Below are positions 33,684 through 42,336 of a stretch of 64,000 nt of DNA, one piece after another (the first letter of the stretch is position 1; every line of letters begins with the position of its first letter). Where the stretch lies: positions 1 through 64,000 of the forward strand of contig CAMAWH010000010.1 in the NCBI GenBank assembly GCA_945861635.1. The letters are read 5' to 3'. Source of the DNA: Klebsiella pneumoniae (GTDB taxonomy: Bacteria; Myxococcota_A; UBA796; SXON01). The position numbers and the translations under genes are program-made. The notes under the pieces are model-generated. The model ran no database searches. It worked only from the letters and a program-made list of their open reading frames with translations, and was not told the DNA's origin.

Positions 33684-35786
33684 CTACTTCTCCCGCTTTT
33701 CTTGCTGATACTTGCGCACCAACTCCTCGGTCACCGCGTTCGGCGCAATGGAGTACCGGGCAAACTCCATCGAGAACTCGGCCTTTCCCTGCGTCGCGGA
33801 GCGCAACGTGGTGGAATAGCTGAACATTTCCGCGAGCGGAACTTCCGCCTCCAACTGCGAGAATCCATCCGTCTCCGAGGACGAGATGATGAGGCCGCGG
33901 CGCTGCATGATCGTGCCTACCATCGAGCCGTGGAATTCGGCGGGGCCTTCGAGCCCGACCTTCATGATCGGCTCCAGCACGACCGGCTTGGCCTTGAAGT
34001 ACGCCTCCTTGAATCCGCCGATGGCCGCAAGTTGGAACGCGATGTCGGACGAATCGACGGCGTGTGAAGACCCGTCGTCAATGCCGCAACGGATGTTGAC
34101 GACGTTTGCGCCGATCAGCTCTCCCTTCTCCAGGCACTTCTTGAAGCCCTTGTCGCACGAAGAAATGAACTCACGGGGGATCGCGCCGCCGGTCACGTCG
34201 TCCACGAACTCGTAATTGACGCCCTCCACCGGCTCCAACCAGCCCGCCACGCGCCCGTACTGGCCCGAGCCGCCCGTCTGCTTCTTGTGGGTGTAGTTGA
34301 ATGTCGCCTTGTTGGTGACCGTTTCCCGGTACGCGACGCGCGGCGGGGAAGAGATCACCTCACACTGGTACTCCCGCTTCATCCGTTCGATGTAAACATC
34401 GAGGTGAAGTTCGCCCATGCCGGAGATGATCGTCTCCCCGGTTTCCGGGTCCGCCGATACGCGGAACGTCGGGTCTTCCTTGGAGAACCGGCGCAGCGCC
34501 TTCGACATGTTGGACGTGCCGGCCTGGGTCTTCGGCTTGATGGTCAAGTCGATGACGGCGGCCGGAACGTGCATCGACGTCATGGCCAGTTCGTGCGAGC
34601 CGTCGTTGAACGTGTCACCCGAGAAACAATCCACGCCGAAGATGGCGCAGATGTCTCCGGCAAACGTCTCGTCGATTTCCTGCATTTCGTTGGAATGCAT
34701 GCGCACCAGGCGTCCAACCTTGATCTTTGCGCGGCCGCGCCCATTGATGATCGTGTCTCCCTTTCGCATCGTTCCCGAGTACATGCGGAGGTAGGTGAGC
34801 TGCCCATAGCGACCGTCTTCCAGCTTGAAGGCGTAGGCAACGAGCTTGCCGTTCGGATCGCAAGGCACGACCACCTTCTCTTCGTTTTTCTCGGTATCCA
34901 CCGCTTCATTCGGCACTTCCAGCGGGTTCGGCAGGTACTCGATGACCCCGTCGAGCAACTTCTGCACGCCCTTGTTCTTGTACGCGGAGCCGAGGTAGAC
35001 CGGAACGAGTTTGAGCGCGATCGTGGCGCGACGGACGGCCGTTTTGAGGGTGTCGATCTGCACGTTTTCTTCGAGCATCTGCTCGGTGAGCTCGTCGGAG
35101 AACATCGACACGTTGTCGAGCAGCTCTTCGCGAAACTTGTCGGCGTCCGCCTGCATGTCCGCCGGAATGTCGCGGATCGAGATGTCCTCTCCGTTGTCAC
35201 CGGAGAAGTAGTAGGCCTTCATTTCCACGAGATCGACGAGGCCCACGTGCTTGTCTTCCAATCCGATGGGAAGCTGCATCATGACGGCGTTGTGGTTGAG
35301 CTTTTCCTTGAGCTGCATCCGCACGCGCAGCGGATTCGCGCCCTGGCGATCGCATTTGTTGACGAATGCCAAACGCGGCACGTTGTACCGACGCATCTGC
35401 CGGTCTACCGTCAACGACTGGGACTGCACTCCGGCGACCGCGCACAGCACGAGAATCGCGCCGTCGAGCACGCGAAGCGCGCGCTCCACCTCAATCGTGA
35501 AGTCCACATGCCCCGGGGTGTCGATGATGTTGACGACGTGTTCGGGGAACTGCGTGGCCGAGCCGAGCCACTGGCAGTGCGTAGCCGCGGACTGGATGGT
35601 AATGCCGCGTTCACGCTCGAGATCCATCGAGTCCATCGTGGCGCCGACGCCGTCCTTTCCCTTGACTTCGTGGATGGCGTGGATGCGGCCGGTGTAGAAG
35701 AGGATGCGCTCGGTAAGCGTCGTCTTGCCAGAGTCGATGTGCGCGCTGATGCCGATGTTACGGATCAGGGTGAGGTCATTGGTCAC
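33684..35786 (-). CDS. fusA: translation elongation factor G
   Basis: 700 residues. GTPase that moves tRNA-mRNA through the ribosome and helps recycle it. G1 is [10 protein letters not shown]2 lies in [12 protein letters not shown]3 is DTPGHVDFT and G4 is NKCD; domains II-V follow, with GGSGQYGR and the terminal domain V helix. The Ser in G1 (Ser instead of the common Ala) is seen in some delta-proteobacterial and mitochondrial EF-Gs. GTG start with Shine-Dalgarno GGGAGG (35793-35798) six bases away. It is not in a str operon, so it may be one of two EF-G paralogues. The 33679 gene follows at once. Confidence 0.95.
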   Translation of the reverse strand: MTNDLTLIRNIGISAHIDSGKTTLTERILFYTGRIHAIHEVKGKDGVGATMDSMDLERERGITIQSAATHCQWLGSATQFPEHVVNIIDTPGHVDFTIEVERALRVLDGAILVLCAVAGVQSQSLTVDRQMRRYNVPRLAFVNKCDRQGANPLRVRMQLKEKLNHNAVMMQLPIGLEDKHVGLVDLVEMKAYYFSGDNGEDISIRDIPADMQADADKFREELLDNVSMFSDELTEQMLEENVQIDTLKTAVRRATIALKLVPVYLGSAYKNKGVQKLLDGVIEYLPNPLEVPNEAVDTEKNEEKVVVPCDPNGKLVAYAFKLEDGRYGQLTYLRMYSGTMRKGDTIINGRGRAKIKVGRLVRMHSNEMQEIDETFAGDICAIFGVDCFSGDTFNDGSHELAMTSMHVPAAVIDLTIKPKTQAGTSNMSKALRRFSKEDPTFRVSADPETGETIISGMGELHLDVYIERMKREYQCEVISSPPRVAYRETVTNKATFNYTHKKQTGGSGQYGRVAGWLEPVEGVNYEFVDDVTGGAIPREFISSCDKGFKKCLEKGELIGANVVNIRCGIDDGSSHAVDSSDIAFQLAAIGGFKEAYFKAKPVVLEPIMKVGLEGPAEFHGSMVGTIMQRRGLIISSSETDGFSQLEAEVPLAEMFSYSTTLRSATQGKAEFSMEFARYSIAPNAVTEELVRKYQQEKREK

Positions 35787-35924
35787 GAGTGTCCTCCCGA
35801 ACGGGGCGCGCGTATATCGGAAGCAGGGCGCTGGCGCAACCCATTCGACCGTAGCGGGCTTGCCATGCGGCGAATGGTTTGCTACTCTTGCCACGGCAAG
35901 ACCGCCGCCCACCCCAGAGGCTCC
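35787..35924. promoter_or_regulatory. divergent intergenic region with two Shine-Dalgarno sites
   Basis: Minus strand: GGGAGG (35793-35798) for EF-G. Plus strand: TACTCT (35883-35888), possibly a -10, and AGAGG (35916-35920) four bases before ATG 35925. Both genes have true leaders here, unlike most divergent pairs of the window. Confidence 0.4.
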
Positions 35925-36500
35925 ATGAAATTCCGAATCTTCCCTGTTCTCACCTGTTCTATTGCCTTCGCGCTTGCATGCGCTGGCGGCGGCTCTACCG
36001 AAGCCCCCGCCCCTCCCGCGCCGCCGCCCCCGGCCCCGCCGGTCGAAGCGCCGCCGTCGGCTGGTGGTGACGCCATCGGCGTTCAAGAATGTGATGACTA
36101 CATCAAACGCATGACGGATTGCCTCGGGACCATGGACCCGGTGTCGAAGTCCGCCATGGAGTCCAGCTTCACGATGATGCGGGACAGCTGGAAGCAAGCG
36201 GCCGCCACGCCGGAAGGCAAGGCCGGACTCCAGGCGGGCTGCAAGGCCGCCCTCGATTCCATTCCGCCCACGTGCGCCGCCGGCGCCGGCGGTGCTCCTC
36301 CGGCCGGCGGTGATCCGGCGGCCGCGGGCGGCGCAGCTCCGGCCGGCACGGCCGCTCCGGCGGCTCCGGCGCCCGACGCCGCGAAGCCCACGGGCCCGAG
36401 CGACCACCACCAGGGCCCGCCGAACATGCCGCCCCCGGGTGGCAAGCGCAACGACGGCGGTGGCGGCGGCGGCAACATGCCCCCTCCGAAGCACAACTAG
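35925..36500 (+). CDS. Pro/Ala/Gly-rich lipoprotein with small helical domain
   Basis: 191 residues. Lipobox ALAC (Cys20) after a good signal peptide. A Pro-rich linker precedes a compact helical domain (about 50-110) with three Cys in [13 protein letters not shown]...GLQAGC, probably disulfide-linked. The C-terminal 80 residues are Pro/Gly/Ala-rich with a GGGGGG run. Function unknown. Abundant expression is possible given the good ribosome-binding site and the strong terminator that follows. Confidence 0.65.
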   Translation: MKFRIFPVLTCSIAFALACAGGGSTEAPAPPAPPPPAPPVEAPPSAGGDAIGVQECDDYIKRMTDCLGTMDPVSKSAMESSFTMMRDSWKQAAATPEGKAGLQAGCKAALDSIPPTCAAGAGGAPPAGGDPAAAGGAAPAGTAAPAAPAPDAAKPTGPSDHHQGPPNMPPPGGKRNDGGGGGGNMPPPKHN

Positions 36501-36534
36501 TCGACGCGGGGCACCCTCGGGTGCTCCACCCACG

Positions 36535-36568
36535 AATCGCCTCCCTTCGGGGGGGCGATTTTGTTTTT
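36535..36568 (+). terminator. rho-independent terminator
   Basis: Stem AATCGCC(TCCC) with loop TTCG and partner GGGGGGCGATT, followed by TTTTGTTTTT. A smaller hairpin, GCACCCTCGGGTGC, lies just before it (36511-36524). It is the only clear intrinsic terminator I found; most convergent genes here abut with no room for one. Confidence 0.8.
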
Positions 36569-36619
36569 GGTGTCGTTGACGGCCCGAAGGATAGGAACCC
36601 CGCTCCATCGGAAGGACCC

Positions 36620-39600
36620 ATGGGCATCGCCATCCTCATCGCGTTGCTGTCAACGCCCGCCCTTGCCGAACCGCTCGTCCGCAACGAGGTGCCGGCGCCG
36701 CTCGCGCCGTGGGTGGACTGGGTGCTCGCCGGCACGGCGGAGAAAACCTGTCCCTTCCTGCACGGAGACGCCGCGCGCCGCACCTGCGTCTGGCCCGGCG
36801 CATTGGCGCTCTCCCTCGACGATCAGGGCGGACGCTTTTCTCAGGACGCCGAAAGCTGGGCCGACGGCTGGCTTGCGCTGCCGGGAGATGCCAAACACTG
36901 GCCGCAGGACGTCACAGTGGATGGCAAAAGCGCCATCGTGGTCGAGCGAGACGGTGCGCCTGCGGTGGAACTCGGGCCCGGCCTGCACACCGTTTCCGGC
37001 GCCTTTCGCTGGGCGGCGCTGCCCGAAATCCTGCCCGCACCCGCCGCAACTGGGCTGGTGGAGTTGAGCCTCCGCGGCACCCGCGTCGGTCTCCCCAACC
37101 GTGACGAGGAGGGCCGACTCTGGGTGCACAAGGCCAGCGCGCTGGGCGAAACGAAGCTCGACGTCATCGTCCACCGCCACGTCGACGACGGAATCCCGCT
37201 GATCCTCACCACCCAGGTCGAACTGAAGGTGTCGGGGGAGAGCCGCGAAGTCGTTCTCGGCCGGGCGCTCCCGGAAGGGTTCGTTGCCATGTCGGTCGGC
37301 GGTGCGCTGCCGGCGCGGCTCGATCCCGATGCGCGACTCCGCGTTCAGGTTCGGCCCGGCACCTTCTCGCTCACCTTGATTGCCCGCCACGACGGTCCTA
37401 CCGATGCGATCACCCTCGCAGCGGCCGATGGCCCCTGGGACGACGACGAGGCCTGGGTATTCGCCGCCCACCCCGAGCTGCGCGAGGTGGCTGTGGAGGG
37501 CGTGACGGCAATCGACCCGCAGCAAACCCAGCTACCAGAAGGTTGGAAGGGGCTGCCCGCCTTTCTCGTCAAACCCGGGGACACCGTCCGGTTCAACCAA
37601 CGACGCCGGGGGGACGAGGATCCGGCGCCGGATCGGCTGTCTCTCGATCGCACGCTCTGGCTCGATTTCGACGGAGGAGGCTACTCGGTGAAGGACGTCA
37701 TCACCGGCACCTTCCATCGGAGTTGGCGCCTTTCGATGGCCGAGGAGACGAGTCTGGGCCGCGTCGCGATTGGCCTCGGCGGCGGCGACGCCGGCGGCGG
37801 CAGCAACGGCAGCGGTGAAGCGCCTGCTGCGCGCGGCAGCGTCGAGCAGTTCATCAACACGATGTCGCCACCCGGCGTGGAGATCCGCGTCGCCGACGCG
37901 CGTCTGGACGCCGACAGCCGCATCGAAGGGGCGCGCTTCGACATCCCGGCAGTGAGCTGGATGCACGACTTCGAGAGCGTCCAGGGGCGCTTGAATCTGC
38001 CGCCGGGCTGGCGGCTCTTGCACGCGCTGGGGGTCGACGATGCCACGCCGACATGGTGGACGCGCTGGAACCTCCTCGATCAATTCCTTGTGCTCATCAC
38101 GGCGCTCTCCATCGGAAAACTCTGGGGAGGGCGCTGGGGGCTGTTCGCGCTGGTCACACTGGCGCTCTCGTGGCACGAGGGCTTTGCTCCCCGTTGGACC
38201 TGGCTGGTTTTACTCGCGAGCGAGGCGTTGGCGCGAGCGATCCCGGCGGGAGCGGTCCAACGAGTGACCGCCGTTTTCCGCGGCGTGGTGCGCGTCGTAC
38301 TGGTGGTATTGGTGATTCCCTTCGTCGTGTTCGAGGTGCGCCAGGCGATCTACCCACAGTTGGAGCAACCGGGGTCCGAGGACGGGGGCTTTTTCGGGGG
38401 GCTCGGCGGGAAGGCACAGGAAGCCACGGCCCCCGGCAATGCGGGCTGGGAGGGGCGAGAACGGCCCCAGGCGGCGGAGTTCTTGCACGCCGAGGACGCC
38501 TCCAGTCGCGACAGCAACAGCCGGGGCGATCACCTCTGGTCGCGCAAGAGCTCCATCTCCAAGCTCGGCAACGTCTACGCCCCCGACGTGCAGTCACAGG
38601 TGACGACCGGCCCCGGCCTGCCGACGTGGAGTTGGCGCACCGTGCGCCTGACGTGGAGCGGACCGGTCGACGCGGATCAGCGCTTGCGGCTGTTCCTCAG
38701 CCCGCCGTGGCTGACGTCGCTCCTTGGCTTCGTCGCGAGTGCGCTTGTGGCCGTCCTCGCGCTGCGGCTGGTTGGGCTGCCCATCACTTCCTGGGTCGGC
38801 CGGATGGGCGCAGGGCGAGCCGGAACCGCTACGATCATGCTTCTCGCGTTGGGGGCGCCCTTCCGCGACGCGCACGGACAGGACGTGACGGAGCCGCCGG
38901 CTCCTGCCATCCTCGACGAGCTCCGCGCGCGCCTGACCGAAGCACCAGCGTGCGCCCCCGACTGCGCAGAGAGCGCGCGGCTGACGCTTTTCGCGTCGGG
39001 TACGACGTTGCGGATGCGCGTGGAGGTTGCGGCAGAGGCCGCCACAGCCGTACCCTTGCCGGGCGGCGCGCAGCAGTGGACGCCCGAACGCGTGCTCCTC
39101 GACGGCGCAACGGCGAAGGGCCTCCTGCGCACCGCGGACGGCAACCTCTGGATTCCGCTCTCGCGAGGCGCTCACCAACTCGTGCTGGAGGGCACGCTGG
39201 GGAAGCGCGAGTCCGTGCAGATCCCGCTCCCCCTCAAGCCGCACCGTGTGGAAGCGAGTCTCGACGGGTGGACGCTCGACGGCGTGTACGACGACGGATC
39301 CGCCGAGGACACCCTGCTCCTCCTCCGCAGCGAGTCCGCCGCTACCGAGGCAGGCGCGCCGTCCGAGGCGCTTGCGCCGTTTGTGCAGGTGACCCGTGAA
39401 ATCGCGCTCGGGCTCTCGTGGCAGGTGACCACGACGGTCGAGCGACTCACCCCGCTTGGTGCCGCGGTGTTGGTCGAAGTGCCTCTCCTTCCAGGCGAGT
39501 CCGTCACCACGGCGGACCTCCGCGTCGTGAACGGCACGGCGCTGATCAGCATGGGGCCGAACGCGGCGGGCGCGAGTTGGACGTCTACGCTCGCGTCCAC

Positions 39601-40720
39601 CGATCGCATCGTCCTGACCGCACCGAACGGCGTGGCGTGGGTGGAATCATGGGTCGTCGATTCGAGTCCCATGTGGCATGTCGAGCCCACCGGGATCCCC
39701 CCCGTTCACGATGCTGCAACGGGCCCGCGCGTGCGCACGTGGCGTCCGTGGCCGGGTGAAACGGTCGAACTTGCCGTGTCGCGGCCGGCGGGGGCGCCGG
39801 GTCAAACGACGACGGTGGACTCCTCCACATTGGTCGTGCGCCCCGGGCTGCGATCGACCGATGCGACGCTCGACTTTCACTTTCGCTCGAGCCGGGGCGG
39901 CCAGCACGCGCTCACGCTGCCAGAGGGCGTCGAGGTGCAATCGATCTCGGTGGACGGCGTGGCACGGCCGGTGCGGGTCGAAGGGCGCGTGGTCACGGTG
40001 CCGGTCGCGCCGGGATCGCACAGCGTCGGACTGACCTGGCGTCAGCCCGGCGGCATCGGGCTGGCGTGGCATACGCCGGAGGTTGATCTGGGCCTTGCGA
40101 GCGTGAACTCCGTCGTACGCGTGGAGATGCCCCGTGATCGATGGACGCTCTGGCTCAGCGGCCCGCGGCTCGGGCCGGCCGTACTTTTCTGGAGCCTTCT
40201 GGCCGTATACCTGGCGTGCAGCGTGCTGCTGTCGCGCATGTCCTGGACGCCGCTGCGGACACGGCACTGGTTCCTGTTGTTGCTGGGGCTCACCCAGGTA
40301 CCGGTGATCGTGGCCGGGATCGTGGTCGCCTGGATCGTGGGGCTGGGCTGGCGAAAGGAACGACCACGCGCGTCGAACACCCGGTTCAACCTCGTACAGC
40401 TCGGCCTGCCCGTGCTCACCCTGGTGGCGTTGGCCTGTCTGTGCGGATCGATCGCGGCGGGCCTGCTCGGCGCTCCCGAAATGCAGATCTCAGGAAACGA
40501 TTCAACCGCCGGCGCGCTGGTCTGGTACCTCGACAAGAGTGCGCGCGTCCTGCCGCAGGCGATGGTGATCTCGGTGCCGCGCGCCGTGTACCGGTACGCC
40601 ATGCTGGCGTGGGCGCTTTGGCTCGCGGTGAGCCTGGTGGGCTGGCTCCGATGGGCGTGGGCCAGCTACACGGCGGGGGGGATGTGGCGCGCGCACGTGC
40701 CGGCGCCGCCAGCCGCGTGA
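36620..40720 (+). CDS. 1366-residue envelope protein, unknown function
   Basis: Signal peptide [16 protein letters not shown], then about 470 residues of beta-rich exported sequence. There is a cluster of three or four membrane helices (near 480-590), a polar stretch and another helix (near 700-730). A second beta-rich region (about 750-1170, opening with [20 protein letters not shown]) is followed by four helices at the C-terminus (about 1175-1355). The two halves, each a soluble domain followed by helices, suggest an ancient duplication or fusion. I cannot name the family. Shine-Dalgarno GAAGGA is three bases before the ATG and the gene stands alone behind a terminator. Confidence 0.6.
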   Translation: MGIAILIALLSTPALAEPLVRNEVPAPLAPWVDWVLAGTAEKTCPFLHGDAARRTCVWPGALALSLDDQGGRFSQDAESWADGWLALPGDAKHWPQDVTVDGKSAIVVERDGAPAVELGPGLHTVSGAFRWAALPEILPAPAATGLVELSLRGTRVGLPNRDEEGRLWVHKASALGETKLDVIVHRHVDDGIPLILTTQVELKVSGESREVVLGRALPEGFVAMSVGGALPARLDPDARLRVQVRPGTFSLTLIARHDGPTDAITLAAADGPWDDDEAWVFAAHPELREVAVEGVTAIDPQQTQLPEGWKGLPAFLVKPGDTVRFNQRRRGDEDPAPDRLSLDRTLWLDFDGGGYSVKDVITGTFHRSWRLSMAEETSLGRVAIGLGGGDAGGGSNGSGEAPAARGSVEQFINTMSPPGVEIRVADARLDADSRIEGARFDIPAVSWMHDFESVQGRLNLPPGWRLLHALGVDDATPTWWTRWNLLDQFLVLITALSIGKLWGGRWGLFALVTLALSWHEGFAPRWTWLVLLASEALARAIPAGAVQRVTAVFRGVVRVVLVVLVIPFVVFEVRQAIYPQLEQPGSEDGGFFGGLGGKAQEATAPGNAGWEGRERPQAAEFLHAEDASSRDSNSRGDHLWSRKSSISKLGNVYAPDVQSQVTTGPGLPTWSWRTVRLTWSGPVDADQRLRLFLSPPWLTSLLGFVASALVAVLALRLVGLPITSWVGRMGAGRAGTATIMLLALGAPFRDAHGQDVTEPPAPAILDELRARLTEAPACAPDCAESARLTLFASGTTLRMRVEVAAEAATAVPLPGGAQQWTPERVLLDGATAKGLLRTADGNLWIPLSRGAHQLVLEGTLGKRESVQIPLPLKPHRVEASLDGWTLDGVYDDGSAEDTLLLLRSESAATEAGAPSEALAPFVQVTREIALGLSWQVTTTVERLTPLGAAVLVEVPLLPGESVTTADLRVVNGTALISMGPNAAGASWTSTLASTDRIVLTAPNGVAWVESWVVDSSPMWHVEPTGIPPVHDAATGPRVRTWRPWPGETVELAVSRPAGAPGQTTTVDSSTLVVRPGLRSTDATLDFHFRSSRGGQHALTLPEGVEVQSISVDGVARPVRVEGRVVTVPVAPGSHSVGLTWRQPGGIGLAWHTPEVDLGLASVNSVVRVEMPRDRWTLWLSGPRLGPAVLFWSLLAVYLACSVLLSRMSWTPLRTRHWFLLLLGLTQVPVIVAGIVVAWIVGLGWRKERPRASNTRFNLVQLGLPVLTLVALACLCGSIAAGLLGAPEMQISGNDSTAGALVWYLDKSARVLPQAMVISVPRAVYRYAMLAWALWLAVSLVGWLRWAWASYTAGGMWRAHVPAPPAA

Positions 40721-40775
40721 CCGGGGCGTCACGGAACGTCAAGGGGGCCCGAGGGCGGTGTCCACGTTGTGGCGG

Positions 40776-41381
40776 TCAAACGCGACTCCGCGCCACGCTG
40801 GACGGAGCACCGGTTGCGACGCACGTCCTGCGCGCTCTCGCCTGTCGTGGTCCGCCGGACGCCGTCGCAACCGCGCGATGACCAGACGGGCGAACAAAAC
40901 GCTGGGACTGGCTGGCGGAGCTATGTGCGAAGGCGCGAACCGGCGAGGAATCAGCGGGAAGCACGCTCGCCGGGAGAATGAAAGCAACTGCGCGTGACGA
41001 CGAACGGCAATGCCAACACGGTTTGACGGCGATGGCCAAAGGGGGGTACCGTCGGAAAGTGTGCCTACGCAGCGATTCAAACGTCTTATCCCCGACCCCA
41101 TACTGCGCGCCGAGAACGTCAGCCGCGTGGACGGTGAAGCCACCGCCGCTTCCCTCCAGCCGGAAGCATTCGACGCACGAAAGGTCGGCCACAACGTCCA
41201 CCGTGAGTTGGAGATCCGGCGTTTCGCCCGCAACCAACTGAATGTCGCCGCCAAATCGATCCGGCAGCGTTGCAAACGCCGCTTGCCAGTCCGACCCGAC
41301 GTTGATCTGCACACGCGCCGACGAAACCACGGAACGCGCCGGATCCTCACACGCCAGCAGGATCAGCAGCCCAGCGATCAT
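40776..41381 (-). pseudogene. lipoprotein gene with intact start and degenerate 3' part
   Basis: The ATG at 41381 overlaps the stop of the reductase medium subunit (ATGA), so translation is coupled. Signal and lipobox LLILLAC (Cys11) are good, and residues 12-105 look like a folded domain (TPDLQLTVDVVADLSCVECF...GFTVHAADVLGAQYGVGD). The domain recalls the N-terminal part of glycoside hydrolase family 20b/alpha-glucuronidase-like proteins. After GVGD the frame turns Arg/Ser-rich without structure to its stop at 40776, and no other frame takes over. The gene therefore looks truncated. The bases from about 41060 down to 40721 hold nothing else that I recognise. Confidence 0.45.
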
Positions 41382-42334
41382 TGCCCCGCCAACGTCGTCA
41401 GCGCGCGCCGCACCAGCACGGACGCCATCTGCCGCCGCCACGCGGTGTCCCCGTGGGCGCTGGCCTGCGGACGCGTCTGTTTGTAGACGAGATCGGAAAT
41501 GGCGGCAATCCGCGCACGGTCCAACCGTTGCCCCAGATGTTCCTCCAACCCACGGATCGGCTTGGGTTGCGGATTCACGGCCCCGATCACGATGTCCAGC
41601 GCGTGGGCCGCCGACCCGGCCCAACGCCCCGCAATCGCCACACCAACCTGCGGAAAATCAATGGAATCGCGCGTGCGCACTTTGTCATAGCTGCCGCGAA
41701 AGCCCTCAGCCGGGTTGGGAACCATAATATCCGTCAACAACTCACCCGGCGGGATGGTGAGGTGATCCATCCCATTGAACTGGAAGAGATCACGCAAACG
41801 CATTTCTCGGACGCCGCCGAAACCCAACAAACGTATCGATGCGTCGAGCGCCAGCAATACCGGAACGGTGTCCGAGGATTGGCTGGCCACACACGTCTTG
41901 GGCCCACCGATGACGTGACACCACGTACCGTCCTTTTTCAGACAATACCCAAGCGCCTTGCGCCACGACTCCGTTTGGTTGTAGTACAGGCAGCGCGTGT
42001 CGAGCAGGATATTGCCTCCCAACGTACCCATCGTCCGCAGTTGTGGACCCGCGACCAATCCGGCGGCAACGGACAACGGCGAAATCGTTTGACGCACGAT
42101 GTCACTGTTTGCCAGCGTCTCCAGCGTCACGGCGGCACCGATCACGACGCGCCCATCCACCTGATCAATGCTCCCAGAAATACTCCCCAACCCAATCACC
42201 CGGCGGGGAGAAAACAAACGATGCTTCAGGTTCGGCAGCAGGTCCGTGCCCCCGGCGACATACATCGACTCCGGCGTCCACTGCGCGAGCGCTTCCGCGT
42301 ACGTGTCCGCACGAACAAACTCGAACCCCTCCAT
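41378..42334 (-). CDS. hcrB: FAD/4Fe-4S subunit of a 4-hydroxybenzoyl-CoA reductase-like enzyme
   Basis: 318 residues. The N-terminal FAD-binding fold of the CoxM/XdhB type has VAGGTDLLP (27-35) and TLGGNI (104-109). An inserted loop holds four Cys (115, 131, 139, 148), spaced 16, 8 and 9. From memory, this is the spacing of the extra 4Fe-4S cluster ligands of Thauera HcrB, which distinguishes 4-hydroxybenzoyl-CoA reductases from ordinary xanthine dehydrogenases. It passes electrons between FAD and the 2Fe-2S clusters. The ATG at 42334 is taken; a GTG at 42343 overlaps the upstream stop and is an alternative. Confidence 0.75.
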   Translation of the reverse strand: MEGFEFVRADTYAEALAQWTPESMYVAGGTDLLPNLKHRLFSPRRVIGLGSISGSIDQVDGRVVIGAAVTLETLANSDIVRQTISPLSVAAGLVAGPQLRTMGTLGGNILLDTRCLYYNQTESWRKALGYCLKKDGTWCHVIGGPKTCVASQSSDTVPVLLALDASIRLLGFGGVREMRLRDLFQFNGMDHLTIPPGELLTDIMVPNPAEGFRGSYDKVRTRDSIDFPQVGVAIAGRWAGSAAHALDIVIGAVNPQPKPIRGLEEHLGQRLDRARIAAISDLVYKQTRPQASAHGDTAWRRQMASVLVRRALTTLAGQ

Positions 42335-42336
42335 TC

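Noticed and set aside
34287-35800. Very long plus-strand open frame opposite EF-G
   Set aside because: Antisense shadow of a strongly conserved gene; only its last part (from 35925) is a real lipoprotein gene.
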